DNA of 47,082 nt from an uncultured Clostridia bacterium (GCA_947165365.1 CAMVAF010000009.1:1-47082), one strand, 5' to 3'. Positions 31,694 through 42,133 are shown, numbered from the stretch's first letter. Made by a program: numbers and translations. The notes: a model not told the origin generated them from the letters alone.

Positions 31694-32362
31694 TCAAGTA
31701 TTTTTCCTCAAATAAACCTCAATTATATTCATAATTTCCCGATTTCCAGCATTATTTAAATGAATTTCATCACTTTTATAATTATTTCCCTTAATAATTT
31801 CATATAAACTAATATAATTCATATTATTATTCCTCATTAAATTATTCAATTTACTATCAATTTCAAAAAAAAATTCATCACTTTTACTATCATAATAATT
31901 TGTAGGATTATAGTATCCCAAGAAAAAAATTTCTCCTTTTGCATACTTATTTATTTCTTTAATCAGCAATTCTACATCATTATACATCTTATTAAAAAAA
32001 TAATAATTATTATTTAAATCATATTTATCATAGTATTTACTTAATTCTTCTTCACCAATAGATATTACTAAAACATCGCTTTCTCTTAAATCTTTCTTAA
32101 TATAATAATCTCTATTCTTATATCTAATAGTTCTATTATTCCTTATATCTTTTATTAAACCTCTAATATTCTTATTAATAAATAAATCATTAAAATTTAA
32201 TAATTTATTATTTTTTTCTAAATATTCTTTAATCATTTGATTATAATTATAACAATTTAAAGTATCATTAAAAGAAACATAATTAATAGATTTATTATCA
32301 AAATTATTATAAACAAAAAAAATACCAAAAAAAACTAAAAAGAAATATAATATTTTTTTCAT
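31694..32362 (-). CDS. SGNH/GDSL-hydrolase-like secreted protein
   Basis: This is a 222-residue protein with an N-terminal signal anchor (about 1-20). The C-terminal DEIHLNNAGNREI fits block V of SGNH hydrolases (Asp and His of the catalytic triad), and VLVISIGEEEL fits block III in a degenerate form. The nucleophile block (GDS) is represented only by SFNDTL, so the activity is uncertain. It is probably exposed outside the membrane and might deacylate a surface polymer. The gene lies between murA and rpmE. Confidence 0.6.
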   Translation of the reverse strand: MKKILYFFLVFFGIFFVYNNFDNKSINYVSFNDTLNCYNYNQMIKEYLEKNNKLLNFNDLFINKNIRGLIKDIRNNRTIRYKNRDYYIKKDLRESDVLVISIGEEELSKYYDKYDLNNNYYFFNKMYNDVELLIKEINKYAKGEIFFLGYYNPTNYYDSKSDEFFFEIDSKLNNLMRNNNMNYISLYEIIKGNNYKSDEIHLNNAGNREIMNIIEVYLRKNT

Positions 32363-32440
32363 AGAGAAAACTCCTAAATCAATATATTATATTTCTTATA
32401 TGGTTCTTTTATAACATAGATTATTCAAAATAACAATTAT

Positions 32441-33694
32441 TTAAACATCAATTAATTCTATTTTAGCACCAATATTAGTTAATTTGGAAACTATATCCTC
32501 ATAGCCTCTTAAAATATAGTGGGCATTCAAAATTCGAGTATGTCCCTCTGCTGCTAAAGCTGCTAACAAAAGCGATGCTCCAGCTCTTAAATCAGTAGCA
32601 ACTACTTCCTCACCATGTAAATGATTTGATCCAAGAATAGTTAATACTCTTTCATTAATCGATATATTAGCGCCCATTTTATTTAAATATGGAACATTCA
32701 TAAATCTATTTTCGTAAATAGTTTCTTCTACTGTACTTTTTCCTTTAGCACCAACTAGTAAAGTCACAAATGGTTGTTGCAAATCTGTTGGAAAACCAGG
32801 ATAGACTAAAGTTTTAACATCACATCCAGTGATATTTTTATTTGCATTAACAATAATATTATCATCATTAATTACTAAATCACATCCCATATCAATCATT
32901 TTATCCGTAAGACTTTTAATATGTTCTGGAATAATATTTTGAATATTTAAATAACTTCCTGTTAAAGCGCCCAATATTATATATGTTCCGGCCTCTATTC
33001 TATCAGGTATCACATCATGAAAACAACCATCTAATTTTTTTACACCAACAATTTTTATTGTTTCATATCCGGCACCAGTTATTCTAGCACCCATCTTATT
33101 AAGCATATTAGCAAGATTTACTATCTCCGGTTCTTTGGCTGCATTATGAATTATTGTTTCTCCTTTTGCCAAAACAGATGCTATTAATGCATTTACAGTT
33201 GCACCAACACTTGGCATATCAAGAGTAAATTCATTTCCAACAAGTTCTTTTGCTTTTATATGAAATACACAATTTTCTTCTTCGATTATTGCACCTAATT
33301 TTTCAAAAACCTTTAAAGTTTGGTCAATTGGTCTACTTCCTATACTACAACCACCAGGAAAAGACATATGAACCTCACCAAATCTTGCTAAAAGACTTGC
33401 CATAAAATAATATGACGCACGTAATTTGTTAGAATATTCTTCTGGTATCTTTTTATTAACTAAATTACTTGGATCAATTACCAAACTACCACTTGCTTCA
33501 TTAACAGATACATTCAAATATCGCAAAATATCACATAACACATTAATATCAGTAATATTGGGAATATTCGTTAAAGTAGTTTTATTATCACTAAGTATTG
33601 CAGCAGGAATTAAAGAGACAGCACTGTTTTTTGCACCACTTATGTATACAGTTCCTGAAAGAGTCCTTCCTCCATCTATTTCTAAAATTTTCAT
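32441..33694 (-). CDS. murA: UDP-GlcNAc 1-carboxyvinyltransferase (MurA family)
   Basis: This 417-residue enzyme makes the first committed step of peptidoglycan synthesis. The catalytic Cys is in FPGGCSIGSRPID (about residue 117), with GAKNSAVSLIPA at the start and DLRAGASLLLAALAAEG near the end. fba lies 18 bp upstream and rpmE is nearby, which matches the context of B. subtilis murZ (murAB). The gene does not end in a clear terminator. Confidence 0.95.
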   Translation of the reverse strand: MKILEIDGGRTLSGTVYISGAKNSAVSLIPAAILSDNKTTLTNIPNITDINVLCDILRYLNVSVNEASGSLVIDPSNLVNKKIPEEYSNKLRASYYFMASLLARFGEVHMSFPGGCSIGSRPIDQTLKVFEKLGAIIEEENCVFHIKAKELVGNEFTLDMPSVGATVNALIASVLAKGETIIHNAAKEPEIVNLANMLNKMGARITGAGYETIKIVGVKKLDGCFHDVIPDRIEAGTYIILGALTGSYLNIQNIIPEHIKSLTDKMIDMGCDLVINDDNIIVNANKNITGCDVKTLVYPGFPTDLQQPFVTLLVGAKGKSTVEETIYENRFMNVPYLNKMGANISINERVLTILGSNHLHGEEVVATDLRAGASLLLAALAAEGHTRILNAHYILRGYEDIVSKLTNIGAKIELIDV

Positions 33695-33712
33695 TTAACA
33701 CCTCATATTATT

Positions 33713-34558
33713 TTATTTATTATCATGTAAAATGTTAATTTTATCTTCAATAAATTTTTCCATGGCATCACGCCCACTATATATAATTTTACGAGGATCA
33801 TATACTGTTGGATTTTCTAATATGAATTTTTTTACTGCCTCCATCCAAACATATTGAATATCAGAATTAACATTTATTTTACTAATACCACTTTTAATAG
33901 CTTTTCTTAATATATCATGTGATAAACCGGAACCACCATGCATAACTAAAGGAACATTAGTATTATCTCTTAATTTCTTAATTAAATCATACTGAATATT
34001 TACTTCACCCTTATATATTCCATGAACAGTACCAATAGCAGGAGTAAAAGAATCCACACCAGTTTCATTAATAAATCTTACACATTCATCATAATTAGCT
34101 ACTAAAATATTACTGATAACATTATCTTCTATACCACCAACATGACCTAGTTCTGCCTCAACAGTAACATTACTTTTATGAGCGTAATCAACAACTTTTT
34201 TAGTTTCTTTAATGTTATTCTCAAAATCCAACTTTGAAGCATCTATCATAACCGAAGTAAAACCAGCATCAATTGCTTTTTTACAACTTTCAAAACTATC
34301 ACCATGATCTAAATGTAAACATACAGGGATACTTATTCCTAAATCTTCTATTAAGTTTTTCACAAGACCAGTAACAACTCTAAATCCACCCATATATTTT
34401 ATAGCTCCCAAACTAGCTCCTAAAATAACTGGTGTATGCATACTATTGCATTTTTCTAAGATAATTTTAGCCCACTCTAAATTATTAATATTAAAGTGAT
34501 ATATCACTTGATAATTATTTCTTGCATCTAATAACATTTTTTTACTGTTTACTAACAT
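33713..34558 (-). CDS. fba: Class II fructose-bisphosphate aldolase
   Basis: This 281-residue zinc enzyme of glycolysis has the metal ligands in CLHLDHGDS (about 82), EAELGHVGG (about 133) and VMHGGSGL (about 202), plus INVNSDIQ near 230. The start ATG 34558 (MLVNSKKMLLDARNN) has GAGGTG upstream; the frame is open seven codons further. It is followed by murA after 18 bp, so both are one unit. Confidence 0.93.
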   Translation of the reverse strand: MLVNSKKMLLDARNNYQVIYHFNINNLEWAKIILEKCNSMHTPVILGASLGAIKYMGGFRVVTGLVKNLIEDLGISIPVCLHLDHGDSFESCKKAIDAGFTSVMIDASKLDFENNIKETKKVVDYAHKSNVTVEAELGHVGGIEDNVISNILVANYDECVRFINETGVDSFTPAIGTVHGIYKGEVNIQYDLIKKLRDNTNVPLVMHGGSGLSHDILRKAIKSGISKINVNSDIQYVWMEAVKKFILENPTVYDPRKIIYSGRDAMEKFIEDKINILHDNK

Positions 34559-34601
34559 AAAACACCTCATATACATCATAATACAAAATTAAAATAAAGT
34601 C

Positions 34602-34629
34602 AAAAAAATACTAGTTTTACCTAGTATTA
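34602..34629 (-). terminator. Terminator of the 380-residue membrane protein gene
   Basis: AATACTAG and CTAGTATT form an 8-bp perfect stem with a 6-nt loop, followed by a T-run. It begins inside the stop codon of the gene. Confidence 0.75.
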
Positions 34630-35769
34630 TTTTACTTTTGCATTAGAAAACAATTGTGAAGTTATTAAATCATAATTTTCTTCAAGTTCACCAATAATTG
34701 TATTAAAATCACACAAATTACCATTTATATCTTTAGTATACTCATGATTTGTTTCAAGAGTTGTTTGACCTAACATAAAAACAATATATCGAGAAATAGG
34801 CGAAATGTCATAATATCCATATCTCTTACCATTATGTTCAAATGTCACATCACCAAAAACAAAATCTAAAAAGAAATCATTATAATCATTAACGTCACTT
34901 ACTGTTAAAGCTCTATCTTGATTATAAGCATCATCTACTAACATATTTCTTCTTGAAGTAAAATTAGATATTATTTCATGTTCTATAGTACCTTTAGGAA
35001 ACATTTCATCAAACAAAGGAAATATCTTATCACCAGACATCATTCCACCTTCGATTAATTTTTCAACCTCAGCCATATTTGCTTGACATAATCTATTAAT
35101 TCCATTAATAGTTTCTAATAATTCTTGTTCACTTAATTTATCTCCACTATTTAATCTTTCAACATTTCTTGATAAAGGATCAACATGTTCTATAGTTTCT
35201 GAAACATTTTCACGGAACGTTTCATTATATTCTTCATCTTTAACTTCATTTTTTTCAATAACTACAGGAGCTTGTGTAACTATTGGTTTTGGCGTATTAG
35301 TAGGTTTTGGTGTTGCAACAATAAAAATATCAGGATTATCAACACTTTGCTCTACTTTAGATTTATTTCTAGTAAAAGTAACAGATTTATTCTTATTAAG
35401 ATAATGTGATGCAAGAGCACCAGCAATAACAATAATAGATGCAATAGATGTTATTTTAATAAATTTTCTTTTACCATTTTTTTCTTTAGTATTATCTACA
35501 ACAGTTGGTTCAACATTAACTTTATGGTTATTACTATTTTGTACATTTTCATTTATTACAACATTTCTTTCAGAACCATTAACTTTCCCATTAATAACTT
35601 TGGGACTTTTCATAACATTTTCGATATTTAAACCCTCTTGATCCATAAAATCAAATATCTTTTCTAAAACATTATTAGTTACCTCACTAGTACCATCTTC
35701 ATAATACACAATACATTTATTAAAAATATTATTATTATCCTTTTCATACACAATTTTCTCTATCTTCAT
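34627..35769 (-). CDS. Single-pass membrane protein with proline-rich stalk, unknown
   Basis: This is a 380-residue protein. A cytoplasmic N-terminal part (about 1-100; MKIEKIVYEKDNN at the start, with an EDGTSEVTN motif) is followed by one membrane segment (about 103-122), a TPKPTNTPKPIVTQAP stalk and an extracellular helical domain (about 195-375). I do not recognise the family. GGAGGGG precedes ATG 35769. It starts 47 bp behind spoIIR, whose function in sporulation may be a hint, but no more. Confidence 0.7.
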   Translation of the reverse strand: MKIEKIVYEKDNNNIFNKCIVYYEDGTSEVTNNVLEKIFDFMDQEGLNIENVMKSPKVINGKVNGSERNVVINENVQNSNNHKVNVEPTVVDNTKEKNGKRKFIKITSIASIIVIAGALASHYLNKNKSVTFTRNKSKVEQSVDNPDIFIVATPKPTNTPKPIVTQAPVVIEKNEVKDEEYNETFRENVSETIEHVDPLSRNVERLNSGDKLSEQELLETINGINRLCQANMAEVEKLIEGGMMSGDKIFPLFDEMFPKGTIEHEIISNFTSRRNMLVDDAYNQDRALTVSDVNDYNDFFLDFVFGDVTFEHNGKRYGYYDISPISRYIVFMLGQTTLETNHEYTKDINGNLCDFNTIIGELEENYDLITSQLFSNAKVK

Positions 35770-35816
35770 ATTCCCCTCCAAATACAAAGACATTATACAA
35801 TATTTACCTATAAAAG

Positions 35817-36314
35817 TCAATTTTTTAAGATATCATATATAAGTGAGCGATATTCTACGTCATCCGTTGTTTGATTTTCATTAATTAAACATAAAGGTGG
35901 ATATAGAACACACCACCAATTATCACCAAGACCTTTACCTAAAGTTATAACTAATGATTCATACTCTCCTTCAGGATATAAAACCCCTTTATAACTTTTT
36001 TTAGGAAAATAATTAAAACCATAGTCAATTTTATAATCATTAGTCTTACTACCAACAAGTTTATTAATATTTTCTAAATTTCTTTTTATATTTAATCTTG
36101 CTTCGTCAACACTATCAACATCACCAACAAAATCATAAATATCCTTTTCAATTTCCTCTTTTAATTTCTTTTTATCATATAAATCATTAATGTTATTGCT
36201 ATTAGCAATAATTCTAATTCTAATAGCATCACTAGGTATAATTATTTCATCATTTTTATTATATACCAATATTCCAATAACTGCACATAATAATATAATC
36301 ATAGTTTTTTTCAA
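35817..36314 (-). CDS. spoIIR: Stage II sporulation protein R
   Basis: This protein of about 165 residues has an N-terminal signal sequence and the family core: AIRIRIIANSNNINDLYDKK and, near the C-terminus, ESLVITLGKGLGDNWWCVLYPPLCL. It is secreted from the forespore and triggers processing of pro-sigma-E by SpoIIGA. The gene follows prmC as in B. subtilis (prfA-prmC-spoIIR). TTG 36314 has AAGGTGA 7 bp upstream; the ATG at 36338 has none and is the alternative. Confidence 0.88.
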   Translation of the reverse strand: MKKTMIILLCAVIGILVYNKNDEIIIPSDAIRIRIIANSNNINDLYDKKKLKEEIEKDIYDFVGDVDSVDEARLNIKRNLENINKLVGSKTNDYKIDYGFNYFPKKSYKGVLYPEGEYESLVITLGKGLGDNWWCVLYPPLCLINENQTTDDVEYRSLIYDILKN

Positions 36315-36358
36315 AATAAAATCACCTTCATTATTCATAATGAGATGATTCTACTATT

Positions 36359-37174
36359 TTATTCACTTTTTATTACAAAAATCATTCGATCAAATCCCGC
36401 TAAATCCTTTTTATAAGTAACCAATGCGCCTTTCATATTGCCAAAAAGTTCAATAACACTATCTTTTTCATCATAACCAATTTCCATAGCTAAAATAAAT
36501 TTATCATTAACGTGATTTTCTAAATTATTTCTTATCTTCCTATATAAATCAAGTCCATCATCTCCACCATATAAAGCAAGATGAGGTTCATTATTATATA
36601 CTATATCTTCTATCTGCTCATTTGTTTTAATATATGGAGGATTACTAATTATAACATCATATTTATCATTAACATTATCCCACATATCACTTAAAATAAA
36701 ATTAACAGATACGTTATTTAATTTAGCATTTTCTTTAGCAACAGTTAAAGCATCATTACTTATATCCAAAAGTGTTACATCCGATTCTGGTAAGTTCTTC
36801 TTTAAAGTTATTCCAATGCATCCAGATCCCGTTCCCAAATCAATAATCTTCACTGGTTTATCAAAATACTTTTTAATTAAATTAATAGTATTTTCCACTA
36901 ATTCTTCAGTTTCAAATCTGGGTATTAAAACATTTTCATTAACTTTAAAAGTATTTCCAAAAAAATTAACATTACCAATAACATATTGAATAGGTTTCTT
37001 TTTTAATAAAGCAATCTTTTCATTAAAATCATTAATTTTAATATCATCTACCACTTCATCTAAATGTAACAACAACTCTAAAGAATCATATCCTAATATA
37101 CTTCCCAATAACATCATAACTTGATCTTTATGAAGATATTTTTTTCCAAAAATTATTAAATCTTGAATAGTCAT
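36359..37174 (-). CDS. prmC: Release factor glutamine methyltransferase PrmC
   Basis: This 271-residue enzyme methylates the Gln of the GGQ motif in release factors. The N-terminal helical domain is followed by the methyltransferase core with IIDLGTGSGCIGI (SAM binding, about 110) and IISNPPYIK (catalytic, about 178). The start overlaps the stop of prfA by one base (TAATG), so the substrate and enzyme are made together. Confidence 0.95.
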   Translation of the reverse strand: MTIQDLIIFGKKYLHKDQVMMLLGSILGYDSLELLLHLDEVVDDIKINDFNEKIALLKKKPIQYVIGNVNFFGNTFKVNENVLIPRFETEELVENTINLIKKYFDKPVKIIDLGTGSGCIGITLKKNLPESDVTLLDISNDALTVAKENAKLNNVSVNFILSDMWDNVNDKYDVIISNPPYIKTNEQIEDIVYNNEPHLALYGGDDGLDLYRKIRNNLENHVNDKFILAMEIGYDEKDSVIELFGNMKGALVTYKKDLAGFDRMIFVIKSE

Positions 37175-38235
37175 TATGCTTCTTCGCCCATAAGTTTTCG
37201 TTTCTGATCTTCAGTGATTAATGCTTCAATTATATCATCAAGAGCTCCATTCATAACACGATCTAAATTATTAGTAGTATAACCTATACGATGATCAGTT
37301 ACTCTATTTTGAGGATAATTGTATGTTCTTATTTTTTCACTACGATCTCCTGTACCAATTTTGCTTTTTCTCTCATCCCCAACTCTTTCATCCTGTTCTC
37401 TTTGCTTAGCCTCATAAAGTCTTGCACGAAGAACTCGCATTGCTTGTTCTTTATTTTGAATTTGACTTCTTTCATTTTGACAAGTAACAACAGTATTTGT
37501 AGGTAAATGAGTAATTCTTACAGCAGAAGGTGTTGTATTAACACCTTGACCACCATGACCAGAAGCACAATAAACATCTATTCTTAAATCATTAGGATTA
37601 ATTTCAATACTCACATCTTCTACTTCTGGCATAACTAGAACCGTAGCTGTTGAAGTTTGAATTCTTCCATTGGCTTCCGTTACTGGAACTCTTTGTACTC
37701 TATGAGAACCATTTTCATATTTAAGTTTGGAATAAGCATTAGCGCCCTTAACAATAAATTCAATCCCAGCATATCCACCAGAAGAACCCTCAGTATAATC
37801 AACAATTTCTATCTTAAAGCCATTATTCTCACAGTACTTTTGATACATTCTAAACAAATCACCTGCAAAAATATTCGCTTCATCACCACCTGCAGCTCCT
37901 CTTATTTCCATAATGACATTTTTCCCATCATTTTCATCTTTAGGAATTAATAAAATCTTAAGTTTATCTTCCATCTTTTCTTTTTCATCGGTAAGTCTTA
38001 CAAGCTCCTCTTTAGCAAAATCTGCAATCTCACTATCTTTAAGCATTTCACGAGATTCATCAATATCACTCAAAATCTTTTTATATTCACGATAAGCATT
38101 GACAACATCCTCTAAATTGGAAAGCTCAATAGATAAATCTCTTGACTTTTTAATATCACCTAAAACTTCTTCACTCATTAACAATTTGTTAATTTCATTA
38201 TATCTATTTTCTATTAAATTTAATCTCTCTATCAT
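37174..38235 (-). CDS. prfA: Peptide chain release factor 1
   Basis: This is a 353-residue protein. The GGQ motif is in YCASGHGGQGVNTTPSAVRI (about 222-240), followed by the KIRTYNYPQNRVTDHRI segment. It reads UAG and UAA stop codons. The start at ATG 38235 is preferred to the TTG four codons upstream. It is coupled to prmC and lies 14 bp behind rpoE. Confidence 0.95.
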   Translation of the reverse strand: MIERLNLIENRYNEINKLLMSEEVLGDIKKSRDLSIELSNLEDVVNAYREYKKILSDIDESREMLKDSEIADFAKEELVRLTDEKEKMEDKLKILLIPKDENDGKNVIMEIRGAAGGDEANIFAGDLFRMYQKYCENNGFKIEIVDYTEGSSGGYAGIEFIVKGANAYSKLKYENGSHRVQRVPVTEANGRIQTSTATVLVMPEVEDVSIEINPNDLRIDVYCASGHGGQGVNTTPSAVRITHLPTNTVVTCQNERSQIQNKEQAMRVLRARLYEAKQREQDERVGDERKSKIGTGDRSEKIRTYNYPQNRVTDHRIGYTTNNLDRVMNGALDDIIEALITEDQKRKLMGEEA

Positions 38236-38249
38236 AATATCACTCAATC

Positions 38250-38699
38250 TTAATTATTTTCTAAATCCAATTCATCGTCATCAACAATAGCTAAATCAGA
38301 TAAATCATCATCTTCATCATCATATGGAGTATCTTCATCATCAGCTAATTCCTCATCAAAATTAACATCATCTTCATCATAATTTTCTTCATCTAATAAT
38401 GATTCTTCATCTTCATCCTCTTCATCTTCGTCATTAACACTACTTAACAATTTATCAGATGTATGTCTTGTTCTTAAATCCCACATTCCATCAACTAACA
38501 AAAACCTTTTATCAGTTGTTAGTGATGTATAATAATCACCAATTTTATTATCAACAGTATTACTAGGTAATTCTAATATTTTCACTATTTCACTAAATAA
38601 ATCTAAAGTATTCATACTTTTCTTTTCTTTTTCTAAAATCAAATAAGTTATATCTTTAAAAGATAAATTAACAATATCTTCCTTTTTGATATTTTTCAT
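38250..38699 (-). CDS. rpoE: RNA polymerase delta subunit
   Basis: This is a 149-residue protein. The N-terminal 90 residues form the HARE-HTH domain (LSFKDITYLILEKEKKSMNT, then MWDLRTRH). The C-terminal third is almost all Asp/Glu, as in the family. Delta recycles RNA polymerase in Gram-positive bacteria and makes initiation sensitive to NTP levels. The gene is followed by prfA. Confidence 0.93.
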   Translation of the reverse strand: MKNIKKEDIVNLSFKDITYLILEKEKKSMNTLDLFSEIVKILELPSNTVDNKIGDYYTSLTTDKRFLLVDGMWDLRTRHTSDKLLSSVNDEDEEDEDEESLLDEENYDEDDVNFDEELADDEDTPYDDEDDDLSDLAIVDDDELDLENN

Positions 38700-38759
38700 A
38701 TTCCCTCCACCTAATTAATATCATTACACTTATATCATTTTTCTTTCATAAAATCAAGA

Positions 38760-39107
38760 TTAATTTTTAAACTTCACAAAATATTCATTAATCATATCAT
38801 CATCTAATAATCGATATCTAACTAAATATTCTCTATTATTCTTATCAACCAGCAATGTATCTATTTTTTTATTAAATTGCTTTTTTAACTTCTTAGCATA
38901 TATATTTATCATATTTTTTTGTAAATCAATATCAAATTTATATTCCATATTTTCTCTAGTTATAATATCATTATTCATATCAATTATCATTTTATTATTT
39001 GTCAAATCAATATATTTTATTACATCTTTATAGATAATTGCCATTATTTTATAATTTTCTTGATTATCATCAAATTTTGTATATACACTTATTTCTCTTC
39101 TTCCCAT
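38760..39107 (-). CDS. DUF1934-like small beta-barrel protein (YwiB-like), tentative
   Basis: This is a 115-residue protein of alternating strands with the C-terminal LVRYRLLDDDMINEYFVKFK pattern, which resembles the DUF1934 (YwiB) family. Context fits, because ywiB lies next to argS-rpoE in B. subtilis, and here rpoE follows. The sequence match is weak. It is transcribed divergently from the penicillin-binding protein gene, with 87 bp between. Confidence 0.5.
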   Translation of the reverse strand: MGRREISVYTKFDDNQENYKIMAIIYKDVIKYIDLTNNKMIIDMNNDIITRENMEYKFDIDLQKNMINIYAKKLKKQFNKKIDTLLVDKNNREYLVRYRLLDDDMINEYFVKFKN

Positions 39108-39194
39108 AACTCATCGTGTTTGATTATAGCATAAATTCTATAGAAATCAATACATATTTAAAAAATTTTTTTTCATAATAATAATGGTGATATC

Positions 39195-41138
39195 ATGAAT
39201 TTCAAAAAAAAACTATTTAAATATTTTTTTATTCTCATATTATTTATTATTTTTTTTATTAATGGAATTTATTTAATTGCAAAAAATAAATAAAAATTAG
39301 ATATTAAAAACGTTAACAGCTTTTACTTATTTGATAATGAAGATACTCTTTACTTTCAAGGAAGTAATGGTAAAGAATGGGTAAAACTAAATGATATTAA
39401 CCCATATCTTATTAAATCAACTATTAATATCGAGGACAAAAAATTCTATTCTCATCATGGATTTGATATTCTAAGAATAACAAAAGCGTTATTTAATAAC
39501 ATTAAAAATGGCAAGGTTATAGAAGGAGCTTCAACTATTACACAACAATATGCCAAAAACTTATATTTAGATTTTGATAAGACACTAAAAAGAAAAATAG
39601 ATGAACTATGGATAACTATTCAAATAGAAACACACTATTCAAAAGATGAAATATTAGAAGGATATCTAAATACCATTAATTATGGACACGGAAATTATGG
39701 TATTAAAGCTGCAAGTAACTTTTATTTTAATAAAGATCCCAGTGATTTAACACTAGCCGAAAGTGTTATTTTAGCAAATATCCCCAAATCTCCTAATAAT
39801 TATTCCCCAATAAATAATCCCGAAATATCAAGAAAAAGATTTGAAAGGACACTTAATAATTTAAAAGAAGATGAAATAATTACCACTGAAGAATATCAAA
39901 ATGCCATATCTGAAAAAATAAATCTTTATGGAAAGAAAGAAACCATAAATCTTAAAACATTGATGTATTACCAAGATGCAGTTTTTAAAGAACTTAAAAA
40001 ACTTCCAGGTATTCCTAAAACATATCTCGATTCAGGAAGTCTTAAAATATATACTAATCTCGATATCAATGCCCAAACAATTTTAGAAAATAATATTAAT
40101 AATACAATAAAAAATAATAACTTAGAAGTAAATAGTATTATGATGGATTCTAAAACAGGTGCCATAATCGCTTTAATCGGTGGAAGAGACTATAATAAAA
40201 GTCAATATAATCGTTCCTTAAATTCTAAAAGACAAGTTGGTTCTACTATGAAACCAATTCTTTATTATACAGCGCTGCAAAATGGATTCACATCATCAAG
40301 TTCTTTTTTATCTGAAAAAACAACTTTTAAAATATCAGAAGATAAAACATATTCCCCAAAAAATTATGGTGATTTATATGGAAATAAAGCAATTTCAATG
40401 GCAGAAGCAATAGCAGTATCTGATAATATATATGCCATTAAAACCCACCTTTTTTTAGGAGAGAATGCCATGATTAACACAGCATATCAAATGGGAATAA
40501 AAACTAAACTAGAAAGTATTCCATCTCTTCCATTAGGAACAATACCACTAAATATTATCGAAATAACTAATGCCTACCAAACTCTTGCCAATGAAGGAGT
40601 TAGATGTGAACCATTTTTTATTAACAAAGTTACAGATATGAATGATAATGTTTTATATCAACATAAAGATACTAAAGAAATAGTCTTACAAAAAGATTTA
40701 GTATATATACTAAATGAAATGTTATCATTAACATATGACTATGATTTAATAGATTATTCATATCCAACAAATATATCCATAAAAGCACTTTTATCTAATA
40801 AATATGCAATTAAATCTGGTTCAACTAATACAGATAACTGGGTTATAGGATTTAATAAAAATGTTGTAACAAGTATTTGGGTAGGTAATGATGATAATAG
40901 TAATATTGGGGGAAATGATTATAAATATGTCAAAAAAATATGGGCAAATACTATGGAAAAATATTTAGAAAATAAAGACAATTCATGGTATACTAAGCCC
41001 AATAATGTTGTCGGAGTATTTGTAGATCCAATAACAGGAACTATTGCTAATAAAAATACCAAAAAAAGAAAAATATTTTATTATTTAGAAGGAACAGAAC
41101 CAACTGATATTCAAGAAGTTTTTAATGAATTAAAATAA
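39195..41138 (+). pseudogene. Class A penicillin-binding protein gene with an in-frame stop
   Basis: From the ATG at 39195 (GGTGATATC upstream) the frame encodes 32 residues with a membrane anchor, then TAA at 39291-39293, and continues in the same frame for 614 codons to 41138. All catalytic parts are intact: glycosyltransferase motifs INIEDKKFYSHHGFD and EGASTITQQYAKN; transpeptidase SxxK in VGSTMKPI, SDN in AVSDNIYA, and KSG in AIKSGSTN. Total would be about 647 residues, normal for PBP1. It is either a very recent nonsense mutation, read-through, or a sequencing error. An internal start at 39960 would lack the glycosyltransferase and membrane anchor. Confidence 0.85.
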
Positions 41139-41164
41139 AAAATATCCATTTTCAGGATATTTCT
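41137..41164. terminator. Bidirectional terminator between the penicillin-binding protein gene and pduL
   Basis: AAATATCC and GGATATTT form an 8-bp perfect stem with a 7-nt loop, with T-rich sequence on both sides. It separates the two convergent genes. Confidence 0.65.
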
Positions 41165-41723
41165 ATTTTATTATTTCAACTTCCATTCCATTTTGTAATA
41201 AAAATCCATTAGCATCATCCGTATCAAGATGTAATTCAAAATAAGCTTGTTCACTGTCCTTTAAATAAACATTATTAATAATGCCACCCTTTTCACCGTC
41301 AATTTTGACACTAACTTTTTCTACACCAACTAAATTATGTTTTATTCTCTCATTTTCATCAACATGTATATGTCGAGTAGCAATAATACAAGCTTTTTTA
41401 GTAATCTCTCCCATTGGCCCAATAATAGTAATCAAAGATGCATCAGAAAGATCACCAGAATTTCTTACAGGAGGATCTACCCCTAAATAATAAGCATCTG
41501 TTTTAGATATCTCAACTTGTGTATAACTACGATTTGGTCCTAAAACTCTAACGCCATCATATTCACGCTTACTTCCTTTTATAGTAACCGTTTCATTACA
41601 AGCATACATGCCAGGTTGTGTCAAATCATTCCTTTTAGTTAAAGGTATATTTCCAAATAATTTTTTATAATCATCTTCACATAAATGAACATGTCTATTC
41701 GATATTCCAACTTTTACTTTCAT
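41163..41723 (-). CDS. pduL: Phosphate propanoyl/acetyltransferase, PduL type
   Basis: This is a 186-residue protein with the metal-binding His motifs of PduL: GISNRHVHL at the start and ATRHIHVDE near 80, and the GPxRxxTQVEIS-like segment GPNRSYTQVEIS. It converts acyl-CoA and phosphate to acyl-phosphate and CoA. No microcompartment shell gene is nearby, so a role as the housekeeping phosphotransacetylase is likely. ATG 41723 has GGAGTGTG upstream. Confidence 0.9.
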   Translation of the reverse strand: MKVKVGISNRHVHLCEDDYKKLFGNIPLTKRNDLTQPGMYACNETVTIKGSKREYDGVRVLGPNRSYTQVEISKTDAYYLGVDPPVRNSGDLSDASLITIIGPMGEITKKACIIATRHIHVDENERIKHNLVGVEKVSVKIDGEKGGIINNVYLKDSEQAYFELHLDTDDANGFLLQNGMEVEIIK

Positions 41724-41804
41724 AATCACACTCCATTAATTATTCTATCACATTTTATTCATAAAAGAAAGGACAATTCATAAAATAATATGAAAGGTGA
41801 TTAA

Positions 41805-42080
41805 ATGAATAATAATATGTATCAACCAGGAGGATATATTAATCAAAATTCCATATTACCAAACATTAATCAAAATAATTATGTAGAAGAATATTTAAAA
41901 AATAACCTAGGCAAAAAAATAGAAGCACACGTGTCATTTTGTGATTCTATTGAGTGGCGTGACAGTATATTTACAGGTAAACTAATATCAGTCGGCAAGG
42001 ATTATCTTGCTATCAATAATAACCAAAATACCTTTATTATTTGGAATATTTATTTGGATTATATTGTTATTAAAGATTAA
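41805..42080 (+). CDS. gerQ: Spore coat protein GerQ-like
   Basis: This is a 91-residue protein. The N-terminal 25 residues are Asn/Gln-rich. The C-terminal 60 residues match GerQ: YVEEYLKNNLGKKIEAHVSF, then SIEWRDSIFTGKL and IYLDYIVIKD. GerQ is needed for placing the CwlJ germination hydrolase in the coat and is cross-linked by transglutaminase. AAAGGTGATTAA precedes the ATG. Its presence supports true endospore formation. Confidence 0.85.
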   Translation: MNNNMYQPGGYINQNSILPNINQNNYVEEYLKNNLGKKIEAHVSFCDSIEWRDSIFTGKLISVGKDYLAINNNQNTFIIWNIYLDYIVIKD

Positions 42081-42133
42081 AACTCTTGAATAATCTCCAC
42101 TTTTATTTTATAATATTTTTATGGTAGGTGAAT

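Noticed and set aside
39960-41138. A separate 392-residue transpeptidase gene starting at 39960
   Set aside because: The frame continues upstream without a break to 39294 and contains the full glycosyltransferase domain. No ribosome site precedes 39960.
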